Shown in pieces: positions 52,675 through 63,150 of a stretch of DNA of 64,000 nucleotides. Position 1 is the stretch's first letter; every line of letters begins with the position of its first letter. Both the position numbers and the translations under genes were made by a program. The notes under the pieces are model-generated. The model was not told the DNA's origin and made no database searches. It saw only the letters and a list, made by a program, of their open reading frames with translations. The stretch spans positions 130,852-194,851 of the forward strand of contig DATGZK010000021.1 in the NCBI GenBank assembly GCA_035489755.1, read 5' to 3'. The stretch comes from UBA9160 sp035489755 (GTDB lineage Bacteria > Myxococcota_A > UBA9160).

Positions 52675-54483
52675 TCAGAAGGCAAAATAGATGAACTCCT
52701 GCTTGTGTCCTGCCGACTGGGTCAGGAGCGACATCACGAGAAACACCCAGATCGTGACACGCACCAGACGCGGGAGGAATGGCATCGGGTTGAGTGTCTC
52801 CGAGAAGCGCTGAAGCACCTCGAAGAGCGCCAGGAACCAGCCGTAGAAGATGAGGTTGCAGAAGAGTTCCCCGGCCGCCGCAGAACCGCCGGGGTGCCGC
52901 AAGATTCCCTCAAGAAAGATCCTGACGGTGGTCAGGTTCTGTGCGCGGAAGAGCAGCCAACCGAGGCAAGTGAGATGAAACATTACGACGCCGAGCCCGA
53001 ACAGGCCGAGCGTTCGGGCCAAACGCAATGTTCTCGTCCTCAAATCGACCTGGCCGCCGGCGACCGACCCTCGCGAGAGCAGTCCACGGAGTCCTCTGAG
53101 TCGCCACCAGGTTGGGGCTCCCTCAGGATCGATCCTGGTCGTCGATGCCCTCCTCGGGCGTTCGCCCAGCTCGGGCGCAATCAGCCGGTAACCTATCAGG
53201 AGCAGCCCGTGGTAAGCCCCCCACAGAACGAACGTCCAGGCGGCACCATGCCAAAGTCCCCCCAGCAGCATCGTCAGAAAGAGATTGCGATAGGTGAAAA
53301 GGTCTCCGTGGCGATTTCCACCCAGAGAAATGTAGAGATAATCGCGAAGCCATGTGGAGAGACTGATGTGCCACCGTCGCCAGAAATCGGACGGGCTGAT
53401 TGCGAAATACGGCAGGTTGAAGTTCAACATCACATCGAAACCCAACAGCTTGGCCGAGCCGCGCGCGATATCGCTGTAGCCCGAGAAGTCGCCATAGATC
53501 TGAAAGGCGAATGCGTAGAGCCCGACGAGCAGGCGCAGCCCGTCGTGGGGCACCAGCGCTGAGGTTCCCGCGCCATCATAAGGCGCGAAGACGGTATGCA
53601 CGATCTTGGCCATGTTGTCGGCCACCACCATCTTCTTGAAGAGTCCCCAGAAGAAGAGCCACACACCGTCGCGAATCCGGGTTCCCGTCAACGTGCGTGT
53701 CGATAGAAACTGCGGGAGCAGATGGAATGGCCGTTCGATCGGTCCCGCCACCAAGAGCGGAAAGAACGATAGATACGATCCCAGGGGGAAGTACCGCGTC
53801 ATGGGCGTGACACGGCTCCGGTAGACCTCGATCGTGTAGGCCATGGACTGAAAGGTGTAGAACGAAATTCCGACCGGCAGCGCGAGGTGCAGCATCCAGG
53901 GGTGAGGCGCGGAACCGAACAGCCCATGAACCAGAACCAAGAAGCTGTCAGCGAAGAAATCGTAGTATTTGAAGAAGCCCAGGACACCGAGATTGGAGAC
54001 GATACTGGCGACCAGGAACCGTCTCCGTCGCTCCACCTCACCGATCCTCGTGAATCGCCGGTGCAACAGGTTGACGGCGACGACCACCACTGTGGTGGTG
54101 AGGAATACTGCCCAGCCGGCCAATGAGGCCGGCAGCAGGTGGGGCCAGTCCACCAGAAGCGAGATGCGCAGGCCGCTCTGGGTCCAGCTCACAGCATCCC
54201 ACCGGACGGTCACGCAGGCAAAGGCGGAGCCGACGAGTATGAGAGACACGATGGCGCGCTGTCGGGCGGCGACGGCACCTGATCCAACCATGAGTGCACA
54301 ATAGAAGTCGACGGTCGTGGTCAAGAGGAAGAGAAAGAGAAATCGGACATCCCACCAGCCGTAGAAGAAGAGGCTTGCAAACAGCAGCAGCCCGTTCTGT
54401 AGCTCGAGGCGACCCCTCAACGACCAATACAGGGTGAAGACGACGGGAAAGAAGATCCAGAATTCGATGGAGTTGAAGAGCAC
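52675..54483 (-). CDS. MBOAT family O-acyltransferase (AlgI-like)
   Basis: A 602-residue polytopic protein, somewhat longer than AlgI. It starts MLFNSIEFWIFFPVVFTLYW, typical of the family. The conserved His lies in LGGLWHGAAWTFVLWGAYHG (about residue 400), preceded by SPSDFWRRWHISLSTWLRDYLY. It should transfer acetyl groups across the inner membrane onto the polysaccharide. It sits between two SGNH-protein genes, three bases after the first and four before the second, forming a tight operon. Confidence 0.95.
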   Translation of the reverse strand: MLFNSIEFWIFFPVVFTLYWSLRGRLELQNGLLLFASLFFYGWWDVRFLFLFLLTTTVDFYCALMVGSGAVAARQRAIVSLILVGSAFACVTVRWDAVSWTQSGLRISLLVDWPHLLPASLAGWAVFLTTTVVVVAVNLLHRRFTRIGEVERRRRFLVASIVSNLGVLGFFKYYDFFADSFLVLVHGLFGSAPHPWMLHLALPVGISFYTFQSMAYTIEVYRSRVTPMTRYFPLGSYLSFFPLLVAGPIERPFHLLPQFLSTRTLTGTRIRDGVWLFFWGLFKKMVVADNMAKIVHTVFAPYDGAGTSALVPHDGLRLLVGLYAFAFQIYGDFSGYSDIARGSAKLLGFDVMLNFNLPYFAISPSDFWRRWHISLSTWLRDYLYISLGGNRHGDLFTYRNLFLTMLLGGLWHGAAWTFVLWGAYHGLLLIGYRLIAPELGERPRRASTTRIDPEGAPTWWRLRGLRGLLSRGSVAGGQVDLRTRTLRLARTLGLFGLGVVMFHLTCLGWLLFRAQNLTTVRIFLEGILRHPGGSAAAGELFCNLIFYGWFLALFEVLQRFSETLNPMPFLPRLVRVTIWVFLVMSLLTQSAGHKQEFIYFAF

Positions 54484-54486
54484 GGT

Positions 54487-55254
54487 CTATTGAGCCGCCA
54501 GACGATCCGAGACCAGCTTGCGTAGGGTTGGCGCGACGCAGCTTCCGAGCGCCACATAGCCTGCGGGGCTCAGGTGTAGAGTTCCGTCGGCAAATCGTGG
54601 CCGGAGCCGCAAATCGTCCGCGAGCACAGCGCCGCAGTCGAGAACCGTCACTCCATGTCCGGCCAAGGCAAGAAGCCGTTGGTTCACCGCGGCGATCGCC
54701 TCGGGAATGCGCTCTGACCAGAAAGGGCGGCGGATCCAGGGCACCGGGCCCACCGGGAAGATGGTCAGAAGCACTACTTCGACTCCGGCGGCGCGAAGGC
54801 GTCCGACTATCTCTTCGAGGTTACTCGTACACGCTTGCACGATCTCGGGTGCTCGCTCCGGGAACAGGCCGATGTTTTTCAGATCATTGATTCCGAACTG
54901 GATCACCACGATTCCGGGCTCGAGAGCGACTACGTCGCGGCCGAGGCGGAGCAAGCCCTGCGCGGTCGTGTCGCTGGGTCGGCCGCGGTTCACAATCTCT
55001 GCGGCTGGCAGCGGTGGCAGCTCATGCCAGCCCGACACCCGGGAGTCTCCGAACAGGACGACCCGGGCAGTCCCCGGCACGGGCGGGCCGAGGCGTCGGT
55101 TCGCATCCTCGAAACCACGCGCACCGGTGGGATCGAGTCGCAAGGCTTGGAGCTCTACGTAGGTGGCCAACGCGCGGCGTGCGGCCGCCCACCCGAACGC
55201 TACCGCGGCCAGCAGCGCCAGAGCCGTCAAGAGTATCGGCCACCGGATCGTCAT
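54487..55254 (-). CDS. SGNH/GDSL hydrolase family protein
   Basis: A 255-residue protein with an N-terminal membrane segment (ILLTALALLAAVAFGWAAARR) and complete SGNH blocks: VVLFGDSRVSGW (Ser), IVNRGRPSDTTAQGLLRLG (Gly), IVVIQFGINDLKN (Asn) and DGTLHLSPAGYVALGS (Asp and His). Likely acts on or transfers acetyl groups of the exported glycan with the MBOAT protein. The start at 55254 places the membrane segment at the N-terminus; ATG at 55299 gives a 15-residue longer basic N-terminus. Confidence 0.85.
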   Translation of the reverse strand: MTIRWPILLTALALLAAVAFGWAAARRALATYVELQALRLDPTGARGFEDANRRLGPPVPGTARVVLFGDSRVSGWHELPPLPAAEIVNRGRPSDTTAQGLLRLGRDVVALEPGIVVIQFGINDLKNIGLFPERAPEIVQACTSNLEEIVGRLRAAGVEVVLLTIFPVGPVPWIRRPFWSERIPEAIAAVNQRLLALAGHGVTVLDCGAVLADDLRLRPRFADGTLHLSPAGYVALGSCVAPTLRKLVSDRLAAQ

Positions 55255-56135
55255 CGGCGAGGCTCGACGGGGTCGCACGGCAGCTTTCCGCCTACGCATC
55301 TCCGACTCGGTCGGATGCCGGACTCGCGTGTCCGCGAACGTTCTGCGGCCCGCGGTTGCAGGTGGCCCCGCGAAGCGGTGGTCGCGAATGAGGGGCAGCA
55401 GCGCTGGTCGGCACTCCAGATATTGCCCCCACAGGCTCGCGACACCGCAAAACTTCGCAAAAATACGGGCACCGCCGGCATAGTAACAGTGAGGCAGACG
55501 CCTATCCTTCTGGAGTGCCGCTTTAAGGGGAGAGGTGTGGCGCTGCTCGTCGGGAAGCCGGTGCCGCGGGCCGCCAGGGTCGCGATCGCCAGCCGGTTGC
55601 CGGGCGCGGACCACAATCCCTGGTGCGGGTCGACGTGGTCTCGACGGGGGACGCCACGTGGCCGAACGCCGCGCACGCTCTGACGGCCCGAAGGGGGACG
55701 GGTGCCCGCTGGCGCGCCAAATGCGCCAAGGATCGGAAGGCCTTCATGGGTCGACCCAGGCAGGTCCAGCTGCGGGAGATCGGAGCGCCCAGGGAGCCGT
55801 TCGGTCAGGCATCGCAGCCGATCGCGTGGAGCGGTGGTACCTGTGGACCTGCGAGCGCGAATGATTCCATCCGCAGCAGGGTGCAGCACCTGCACCGGGT
55901 CTTTTCGTGACCGTTGTGGAGCGGCTCGTCCGTTTTCTCCGATCCTCCACATTGCAGGGCAAGCCCAGCGCAGCACTCAACCCGCTTGGGCATTTGTGAG
56001 ATGGGTTCTAGCCTTAGCCTGTAGCCTGGCGAGGGACCGGTTCTGAATGGCTCTCGGCGGCCCGACCGCGAGGAGCGCGGGAGGCCGTCGGTTGGCATTC
56101 AATTCGAATGAGGCATTGGAGGCCAGACCCTCATA
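55255..56135. other. Gene-free stretch
   Basis: 881 bases between the divergent SGNH and polymerase genes with no supported gene; open frames are shadows. It should contain the promoters of the acetylation operon and of the polymerase gene. Confidence 0.45.
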
Positions 56136-57662
56136 GTGGACCATGTAACTCCGGTCGCCTATCTCGCACTGATCCTCTGGCTTCCGCTTTCACTATTTGT
56201 CTTTTCGCGACGAGGTGCACGCGAGGGGGCGATCTTTACGATCCTCGGGGCGGGATTCGTGCTCCCTGTGGGCCTAGGATTCAAGTTGCCTCTGGTTTTC
56301 CTCGCTCGCGGCCAGATAGCAACGCTAAGTGCCCTCGTGGGCTGTCTCCTGTTCGCTCCAAGAATGCTCTCTGGCAAAGCACTCGGTACGGGCTGCGAGG
56401 TATTTCTCCTCCCCCTCCTATTGGGGCCGATCCCCACGGCGCTCACCAACAGCGATCCCCTTTTTTTCGGGGAGCATCACCTCCCAGGCCTGGGAGTGCA
56501 GGACGCAATCGACATGAGCACCACCCAGCTCATCGCCCTCGGGGTTCCCTTCATTCTTGGCCGACGCCTCTTCTCTCGGCCAAGGGACCTCATACCCCTA
56601 TTCCTCTTCTGGGTGGGGGTCGCTTTGGTGTACGCATTGCCGATGCTCTTCGAAATCGTCATGAGCCCGCAGCTGCATCGGATGGTGTACGGCTATCACC
56701 CCCACGAATTTGTGCAGCAGATGCGCGGCGGGGGCTATCGCCCAGGCGTATTCGTGGGCCATGGCCTTGGACTCGCGTACTTGATGTCACTAAGCGTTAT
56801 GGCCTCGGTGGTACTGTATCGCCTCCGTCGGCGGATGTTCGGGCTTCCGCCACGCATGGTCGTGGCCATCACGTGGGGGCTTCTGCTCCTGGGGAAGAGC
56901 ATGGGGCCCATCCTCTACGGCATCACGGGGACGCTCCTGGTTCTATTCGCGAGTCCGAAGCGTCAGATGCGATTCGCCGCCGTCGTTGCTGTGCTGGTGC
57001 TGGCCTATCCGATCTTGCGAGCAGAGGACTTGGTGCCCGCTGAGACGTTGCTCAACATGGCCAGTGTCGTCTCCACCGATCGCGCCGGCTCACTACGCGT
57101 CCGGCTCGTGACCGAGGAGCTGCTGCTTGAGCGGGCCCGGCAGCGGATCTGGTTCGGCTGGGGCTACTGGGGCCGTAACCGCGTCTACGATGAGACGACT
57201 AACTTTAACTTTAGCCCCCCGACGGACGGCCTCTGGGCCATCGTGCTGGGTACTTACGGCGTCATCGGATTCGTCGGATTGTTCGGTCTCCTGACGCTGC
57301 CCGTGCTACTCGCTGCCATGCGCCTCCGCCGCCTCCCCGATTGGACGGACCGAATGCTGACCGCCGGACTCGCGTTGATAGTGGTGATTACGGCGCTCGA
57401 CTCCATTCCAAACGTCAGCGGCGGCGGGCCGCCGGCGCTCTTTCTAGCCGGTGCTCTGAGCGGGGTTGCGGAAGGGGCGAGGCTCCGCCGTCGCTCTGAT
57501 GGCGAGCTGACGTCCGCTCGAGGCGGTTTGGCTGCGGGGAGCTCGTCCGAATCTCCGCCAGTCTCAGGCGTATCGCGGGGTGCCGCACAGCGGCCACGCG
57601 GGATGACTGGATACTCGATTGCGGTGAATCGCGTCGCGTCCGTGCCGTCGTTACACGCCTGA
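56136..57662 (+). CDS. O-antigen ligase/polymerase-like (Wzy-type) membrane protein
   Basis: A 508-residue protein with about eleven hydrophobic spans. A periplasmic loop around residues 310-370 (VSTDRAGSLRVRLVTEELLL ... RIWFGWGYWGRNRVYDETTN) has the Arg/Trp-rich pattern of the Wzy/WaaL superfamily. The C-terminal 80 residues are hydrophilic and low complexity. Start is a GTG (MDHVTPVAYLALILWLPLSL). Probable polymerase of the EPS repeat unit; a ligase role cannot be excluded. Confidence 0.8.
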   Translation: MDHVTPVAYLALILWLPLSLFVFSRRGAREGAIFTILGAGFVLPVGLGFKLPLVFLARGQIATLSALVGCLLFAPRMLSGKALGTGCEVFLLPLLLGPIPTALTNSDPLFFGEHHLPGLGVQDAIDMSTTQLIALGVPFILGRRLFSRPRDLIPLFLFWVGVALVYALPMLFEIVMSPQLHRMVYGYHPHEFVQQMRGGGYRPGVFVGHGLGLAYLMSLSVMASVVLYRLRRRMFGLPPRMVVAITWGLLLLGKSMGPILYGITGTLLVLFASPKRQMRFAAVVAVLVLAYPILRAEDLVPAETLLNMASVVSTDRAGSLRVRLVTEELLLERARQRIWFGWGYWGRNRVYDETTNFNFSPPTDGLWAIVLGTYGVIGFVGLFGLLTLPVLLAAMRLRRLPDWTDRMLTAGLALIVVITALDSIPNVSGGGPPALFLAGALSGVAEGARLRRRSDGELTSARGGLAAGSSSESPPVSGVSRGAAQRPRGMTGYSIAVNRVASVPSLHA

Positions 57663-57693
57663 CGGTACACTAGGAAGGTGCGGAGGAGGAATG

Positions 57694-57738
57694 ACATCGA
57701 AACGGGTCAGCACAAGTGCCGGCCCGACTTCGAAATGT
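57694..57738. terminator. Imperfect hairpin between convergent genes
   Basis: ACATCGAAACGGG at 57694-57706 pairs imperfectly with CCCGACTTCGAAATGT at 57723-57738. It lies between the polymerase gene and the convergent glycosyltransferase gene, where a terminator is expected. Confidence 0.35.
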
Positions 57739-57750
57739 GACCGCCGACCG

Positions 57751-58983
57751 TCAGCAACGTACGCGCCGCTCGCGCTCATAGAAGGCAAGCGTAGCAGCGG
57801 CGATCGCGCGCGTTCCGAAGCGCTCCTCCGCATCGCGCGCGGCCTCGGCACCGAGCCGAGCGGCGCGCGCCGGATCGCATAGGAGGTCAATCAAGACCGT
57901 AGCAAGGCTACTGGCATCACCTGACCGAAAGAGAATGCCCGTGACCCCTTGCCGCACGACTTCGCGAAGTCCCCCCACCTCGGGCGCCACCAGCGGCGAC
58001 CCGAAAGCGAGGGCCTCAAGGGCGGTGTAGCCGAAGATCTCGTACCGAGAAGCAACTGCTGTAACCGCAGCGCGGCGCCGCAGCGCCTCGATCTCACTGG
58101 GCTGCGCTCGCCCGTGAAGATGAATCTTTGCCTGGTCAGCAGGTCGTGGGAAGTGGGCGGCAACGTAGTCCGGCAGACCCCATCGCTGTCCCCGGTCGTC
58201 GACCAGGCCGTGATCGGGACCGACGAATGTGAGGCGTGCAGTGGGACGCTCGCGCAGCACGTCGCGGAATGCGTCGAGCATGAGATCGCCTCCCTTGTGT
58301 CGATCGAAGCGTCCCACGAAGAGGATGTGGTCGGGCTCACACGCCTCGGGCCGCCAGCGCTCGGCAACTGGCACCGTCGGGGCGGGGTTTGGGATCACCT
58401 CCGCCCGCGGGAGGGCGAGACCGAAGACCCCGCGCACCTGCTCCAAGACAGCGCGCGAGGGGGCCGACACTGCATCTGCCGCTGCGATCGCGTGCCTCTC
58501 CCACGCGTTGCGCCTGCGGAAAGAACGGTCCTCTGGTACCCCGAGCGCCCGGCCGTTCAAGAACCAAGGGCCGTGTAGGCGCACCACCGTAAAGACGCGG
58601 GAGCGACGTCGCACGACCTCGGCCAGCCCCCATGACTCCTCGATCTCCAGCACGTCGACAGGCCCCTTTTCCTCGAGCCCCTCCACGGCGTGCGCGATCA
58701 GTGACGCGAATCTTCGCCGGCGGATGACATCAGGGAATCCGAGCTCGAGGATCCGCTCCATGGCTCGCGCGACGGCGGGTTTCGGCGGGAGACGCCGGAG
58801 GTCCACCACCCGCGGACCGGGCTCCCCGGACACCTGGGAGGCGATGATGTCCGTCTCGACTCCCAACGCCTCGAACCCCTCCCGGATGTTGTGCACGAAA
58901 CTGACCACGCCGTTGGGAAGCGCGCCAAGCGGCCAGCTTGGGCTAAAGAGCGCCACGCGCCGGATGGGAGGACGATCGCTCAC
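57751..58983 (-). CDS. Glycosyltransferase family 4
   Basis: A 410-residue GT-B glycosyltransferase. N-terminus RRVALFSPSWPLGALPNGVV with acceptor loop LPNGVVSFVHNIREGFEALG; donor domain has ILFVGRFDRHKGGDLMLDAF, LTFVGPDHGLVDD and E-x7-E in SRYEIFGYTALEALAFGSPL. Its ATG overlaps the flippase stop by four bases, so the two genes form an operon. It would add a sugar to the EPS unit. Confidence 0.93.
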   Translation of the reverse strand: MSDRPPIRRVALFSPSWPLGALPNGVVSFVHNIREGFEALGVETDIIASQVSGEPGPRVVDLRRLPPKPAVARAMERILELGFPDVIRRRRFASLIAHAVEGLEEKGPVDVLEIEESWGLAEVVRRRSRVFTVVRLHGPWFLNGRALGVPEDRSFRRRNAWERHAIAAADAVSAPSRAVLEQVRGVFGLALPRAEVIPNPAPTVPVAERWRPEACEPDHILFVGRFDRHKGGDLMLDAFRDVLRERPTARLTFVGPDHGLVDDRGQRWGLPDYVAAHFPRPADQAKIHLHGRAQPSEIEALRRRAAVTAVASRYEIFGYTALEALAFGSPLVAPEVGGLREVVRQGVTGILFRSGDASSLATVLIDLLCDPARAARLGAEAARDAEERFGTRAIAAATLAFYERERRVRC

Positions 58984-60479
58984 CGATGGATCCAGTGCGG
59001 CGCAGTCTTGAGGGCACTACCGAGAAGGAAGCCGGCGCCAAAGAGTAGGAGGGATTGCGCTTCTCGGAGTGGCCGCAGCAGTCCGTGCCGGCGAAACGCG
59101 GGCCAGAGGACCAACAACACCGGGAACTCCGAAAGTGCGCTCGTTGTCACCAGACCATGAAGGCCGAAGAACCACCATCCAATGGGGATTCCCCCCACAA
59201 CCCAGACCGCCCGCGCGAGGCTGCGTTGGAAGCTGTAACGGGTCTGCCCGATGGCGAAGAGGCAGGTCTCGCAGGGCGTGAGGACTGCACCCATCGCAAC
59301 CCGGATCGCGAGCAGCTGAAGCATCCAGCCCGCCTCCTGGTACCGCGTGTCATAGAGCAGGCTGATCAAAGAGCTGCCCGCTGCGCAGAGCGCACCGCAG
59401 AGCGGAAGTGCGAGTAAGTCGAGGAATCGCCGCGCCCGGTAGTAGGCCTCGCAGATACGGGCGGGCTGCTCCCGTGCCACCTTGCTCAACGCAGGATATA
59501 GGACGCCCTGGGTCAGGTTCGTAACAAGCGAGAGCAGTGACTCGCTGAACAGCGCCGCGATGCCGAACACGCCGAGAATCTGAACGCCGCCGAGCTTTCC
59601 CAGGTACAGCCGATCCGCCTGCCCCGCGATGAAAAAACAGGCGCTGCTCAGGAGGATCCACTTGCCGAAGTCATAGATCGCTCGCGCCGCTTCAGGATCC
59701 CACTCGAGCCGGTTGCGGTATCGGGGAACGAGCCGGTGGCTCACCGCTGTGCGAAGGAGCTCGGCCACCACTCCCCCGATCGCGAGGGCCCAGACGCTCC
59801 GCAGCTCGTAGGCGAGCACAACATTTGTGACAATCCCGACGATTTGGACGCCCAAGTCGAGGAGACTGATCCGAGCTAGCTGCATATGCCGGCGCAGGCT
59901 CAGCACAGCGGTCGATTGGAGGCCGGCGATCGCAGCGGTGAGGCTCACAGCCGGAAGCAAAAGGCCGAGCGACGGCTCGTGATAAAACCACGCCGCTGGC
60001 TGCCCAATCAGGGCGGCGAGGAGTGTGAGAGCCCCGCCGCGGATGATCTGGAGTGTCCAGGCAGTGTTGAGGAAACGAGATTCATCTCCTCGCCGGTGCT
60101 GAATCACGCTCGTCGCGACACCCACATCAGAGACCATCTGCAGCCCATAGAGGAACACCTGCACCAGGGCCATCAGCCCGAACGCCTCGGGGTAGAGCAA
60201 TCGGGTGAGGACCAAGTTGCTGCCGAGGCGAAGGACCTGGCCGGCGCCGAATGTGGCGATGGTCCAGGCGGAGCCGCGAAGCGCCTTGATCTGGATTGAG
60301 GACCGTGCTTCGGCGCCCTCGTCGGCCGGATCCCTAGCGTCTGGGGCGTGGGTCGCGTCCGGAGCCGAGAGGATCGAACCTGTGCCACTCAAGGCGGACG
60401 ATCCTTCGCCTTCCGGCGAGAACGGCGGCCGTTTGGTGCTCGTACTGGCTCCTGCGCCGCGTCGACGCTTCTTCGGCAA
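58980..60479 (-). CDS. Wzx-type oligosaccharide flippase (MOP superfamily)
   Basis: About 499 residues with twelve or so membrane spans. After a 65-residue hydrophilic N-terminus, the core begins ALRGSAWTIATFGAGQVLRL GSNLVLTRLLYPEAFGLMAL, the classic Wzx/RfbX opening. It would flip the lipid-linked EPS unit across the inner membrane. The start is a TTG at 60479 and is uncertain; no ATG is available before the first span. Coupled to the downstream GT4 gene by a four-base overlap. Confidence 0.9.
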   Translation of the reverse strand: MPKKRRRGAGASTSTKRPPFSPEGEGSSALSGTGSILSAPDATHAPDARDPADEGAEARSSIQIKALRGSAWTIATFGAGQVLRLGSNLVLTRLLYPEAFGLMALVQVFLYGLQMVSDVGVATSVIQHRRGDESRFLNTAWTLQIIRGGALTLLAALIGQPAAWFYHEPSLGLLLPAVSLTAAIAGLQSTAVLSLRRHMQLARISLLDLGVQIVGIVTNVVLAYELRSVWALAIGGVVAELLRTAVSHRLVPRYRNRLEWDPEAARAIYDFGKWILLSSACFFIAGQADRLYLGKLGGVQILGVFGIAALFSESLLSLVTNLTQGVLYPALSKVAREQPARICEAYYRARRFLDLLALPLCGALCAAGSSLISLLYDTRYQEAGWMLQLLAIRVAMGAVLTPCETCLFAIGQTRYSFQRSLARAVWVVGGIPIGWWFFGLHGLVTTSALSEFPVLLVLWPAFRRHGLLRPLREAQSLLLFGAGFLLGSALKTAPHWIHR

Positions 60480-60857
60480 GAAACCGCAGTGCTCCTTGCC
60501 CTTCGGTCGCTATCTGCGCCGGCTTGATGGTACTGCGAAGCGGTCGAACTGAGCGGGCGCCCTGGCGAGGTGGGTGAGGGTACCCACGGTACCGTGCGTG
60601 GCGCGGCAGGTGTTCGTGCGCGACCATGGGAAAACCCCGAAATGGGTCAGGTCGTGCTTTTCGCGGGGACCTCATGAGCCGGGCGCGCAGCCGCCTCCTT
60701 CCTTGGGCTTTACCCTTGATCGGTTTGCACTTTTGGGGAGCTCGCTCGCCGTGGCCTGACCCCCGCTGAACCCCACCCTCGATCACATCCGTGGAGGCGC
60801 ACTGGTCGCTGCGTGAGCGATTTGACCGAACCGGAACTTCAAGGTCGGCGAGATGAT
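60480..60857. other. Gene-free stretch
   Basis: 378 bases between the GT39-type and flippase genes, both leftward. No gene, terminator or repeat could be supported; it should hold the flippase operon promoter. Confidence 0.4.
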
Positions 60858-62390
60858 CTAGGGCAAAGGAACTGTCTGAACGAAGTGCGTGAGCGAAGTC
60901 TCACCGGCGAACTGGAGGTGGAGGTCCTCTTGCCACTGCTCTGCCAGGGACTCCTCCGCCATGCGCCTCAACTCAATGTCCCCAGTGAGGACCCACACCG
61001 CTTTCGGATCACCGGCACGGTGCAGAGCCTCCCGAAACGCAGCGGGAGTCTTCGGAAAGATGTCCTCGCGCCGGTAGGTCTCGAAGGAGGGGTCCCGGGG
61101 CACCGGGACGAGCCGGTTGCGACCGCGGTAGTAGAAGCCGAGCGACCACACACGGTCAGCCGGGGCGACCAGGATGGGCTCGTTGTCCCTTTCTAAATTC
61201 TCGAGCGCCTGGCCGACCCTCCGGTTGTCTTCCGTCTTTGCGAGGTCCCCAAGCTCCATGGCCGACGCGACCACGTTGCCACCGAGGAGCACGACGAGCG
61301 CTCCAGCGGTGACGGCCCGTGAACCGATCGCACCTGCAAGCGCGAGCGGCAGGAGTACGGCCGGTATCGCAAAGCCTGCCCAGTGACGGAAGTACCAGGG
61401 CTCACCCACGATCCGGGTCAGCACCGAGCCGGTCAGGTACGGCACTACCGTTAGAATCGCGAGCAGTGCGAACGCTGGTAGGTGATCCTGACGCTTTCGT
61501 CGTCGCCAGAAGCCGCCTACGAGGCCCGCCCCGACCGCAAGTCGGATTCCCCACCGCAGCATCCTTACCCAGGCATCGTCCTTTCCCCAGAACCATTCGA
61601 CCGGCAGTGAGAGCTCTGCGATGCAGGTCTCAGCCTCGAAGAGAAGCGATTTGATCGAGATTGGTTGCGCGGTGAGCACGCTCGAATGGGCGCTCGCCTG
61701 CTGCAGCGTAATCCCGATCTGAGGCAGAAATAGAAGAAGGACCACACCCATTTCCAGCGCGTACCACCCAGCCTCCCTGTACCTGCGTAGCAAGAGCAGC
61801 GACGCGCCGGCCGCTGCAAGGAGGAAGCCGAGGTAGTATTGTGTGTAAAGCGCCAGGATGGCCAGCACGACGAGAAGTGGCCGCTCTCTGTTCCAACCCT
61901 CCAGATGCACGCGCACGAAAACCAGACAAATCGCCGCTCCGAGGAGCATGACGAGTGCGTAAACGCGTGCCTCGCTACCGGCCCAAATCACGAACGGGTT
62001 CGTGGCGATGAGGAGAGCAGCCCATGGGGTGCGGATCCCCGGCATCAGCCGATGGGCGAGCGCGGCTCCCACCACCACGGTCGTGACCCCGAACAAAATC
62101 GATGGCACACGCGCCTCAAGCGGTCCCGACCAGAATGCGCGCCAGACTGCTTCCAACACGAAGTAGACAGGGGGTTGGAGTTCGAAGGAGAGAGCCCTCC
62201 TCGCCGCCTCGACCGGGCCTTCCGCAGTCGTGTGAAGCGTGTAAATCTCGTCCGTCCAGAGAGGGAGCCGCCACGCAAGAAACGCATTCACGGCCGCGTA
62301 CGCGCCCGCGACGAGCGCCACGCCCAAACGGTCCTGGAGCGCCTCCCTCCGCTCTTCCATCACCACAGTCGTGCCCATAAACACACCCAT
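60858..62390 (-). CDS. Membrane glycosyltransferase of the GT39/PMT type (ArnT-like)
   Basis: About 510 residues with roughly eleven membrane spans. The first periplasmic loop holds the acidic catalytic motif LPLWTDEIYTLHTTAEGPVE and then LQPPVYFVLEAVWRAF; ATNPFVIWAGSEARVYALVM is also typical of GT39/GT83. The C-terminal 120 residues form a soluble domain. It uses polyprenyl-phosphate sugars to modify lipid, protein or glycan. ATG at 62390 was chosen; 62378 and 62360 are alternatives, none with a strong ribosome-binding site. Last gene of the EPS region. Confidence 0.88.
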   Translation of the reverse strand: MGVFMGTTVVMEERREALQDRLGVALVAGAYAAVNAFLAWRLPLWTDEIYTLHTTAEGPVEAARRALSFELQPPVYFVLEAVWRAFWSGPLEARVPSILFGVTTVVVGAALAHRLMPGIRTPWAALLIATNPFVIWAGSEARVYALVMLLGAAICLVFVRVHLEGWNRERPLLVVLAILALYTQYYLGFLLAAAGASLLLLRRYREAGWYALEMGVVLLLFLPQIGITLQQASAHSSVLTAQPISIKSLLFEAETCIAELSLPVEWFWGKDDAWVRMLRWGIRLAVGAGLVGGFWRRRKRQDHLPAFALLAILTVVPYLTGSVLTRIVGEPWYFRHWAGFAIPAVLLPLALAGAIGSRAVTAGALVVLLGGNVVASAMELGDLAKTEDNRRVGQALENLERDNEPILVAPADRVWSLGFYYRGRNRLVPVPRDPSFETYRREDIFPKTPAAFREALHRAGDPKAVWVLTGDIELRRMAEESLAEQWQEDLHLQFAGETSLTHFVQTVPLP

Positions 62391-63150
62391 TGAAGCACGC
62401 CCACTCCACCCGTAGCGCCTGCGGCCACCAGCGCCTCCGTACGCCAACCAGAGCAGCGTACCTTGCACCGGGGTACAGAAGCTTCAGCCGGATCTTCGCA
62501 TTCGATCCCTCGCGTTCTCTGCACATCTCGTCGGGCCATCTTCATGAAATCCGTTCTTGCCTCCATACGAGGTCCACGGCGCGGGCGATTTCGCGCGTGC
62601 CTGGCTGCCGCTCGCGAGGCCCGCCCGCACGGCGAACTGCTCGGCTCGCGGGTGTGTGATCGACGGGGACAGCCAGGCGTTTGGTGCGACGAGTTGAATC
62701 TCGGCATCCGGATCGTTGGTCGGAACCGCAGGAGACCTGGATGGCGCTCGAACCGGATGGATGGCCGGGCCCATCCACATGAACGAACGCATCCGCGGGC
62801 GCGCCTCGGAACGAGCCTCGAGCCCCACAAACCCGGCCCTTGACTCCGGCGGCGTGTCCTGCGACTCACCGGCAGCCTGACTGGGCGCCGCAGGTCGCCG
62901 GACCTTTCGCTCCGTCTCCCCGCACCGCGCCCACCGCAGAGTTCACGCCATCCTTTCCGCTCGAATCCATGGGCAGATTCTCCGCCTGTTTCACATTCCA
63001 CTCTTCCGTGTGTCCTGGTAGCTTGCCGTCTTATATCCGCCGGGAGGTCTGCGAGCAAGATTTACCGGCGACGTGCCCCAGGGTGCGGCGAATCCCTCCA
63101 CCGCTGCTGCGTGAGGCTTTACGGGGCGTACTCCGCTCATCAGGGCGAAA
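62391..63150. other. Stretch without a confident gene
   Basis: 760 bases. The minus-strand frame at 62484-62828 has some coding character (EIQLVAPNAWLSPSITHPRA) but no recognised family and no ribosome-binding site, so it is not called. Could be remnant sequence at the border of the EPS locus. Confidence 0.35.

Noticed and set aside
62484..62828. 114-codon minus-strand frame upstream of the GT39-type gene
   Set aside because: Some coding character but no family, no ribosome-binding site and overlap with the 5' leader of the GT39-type gene.
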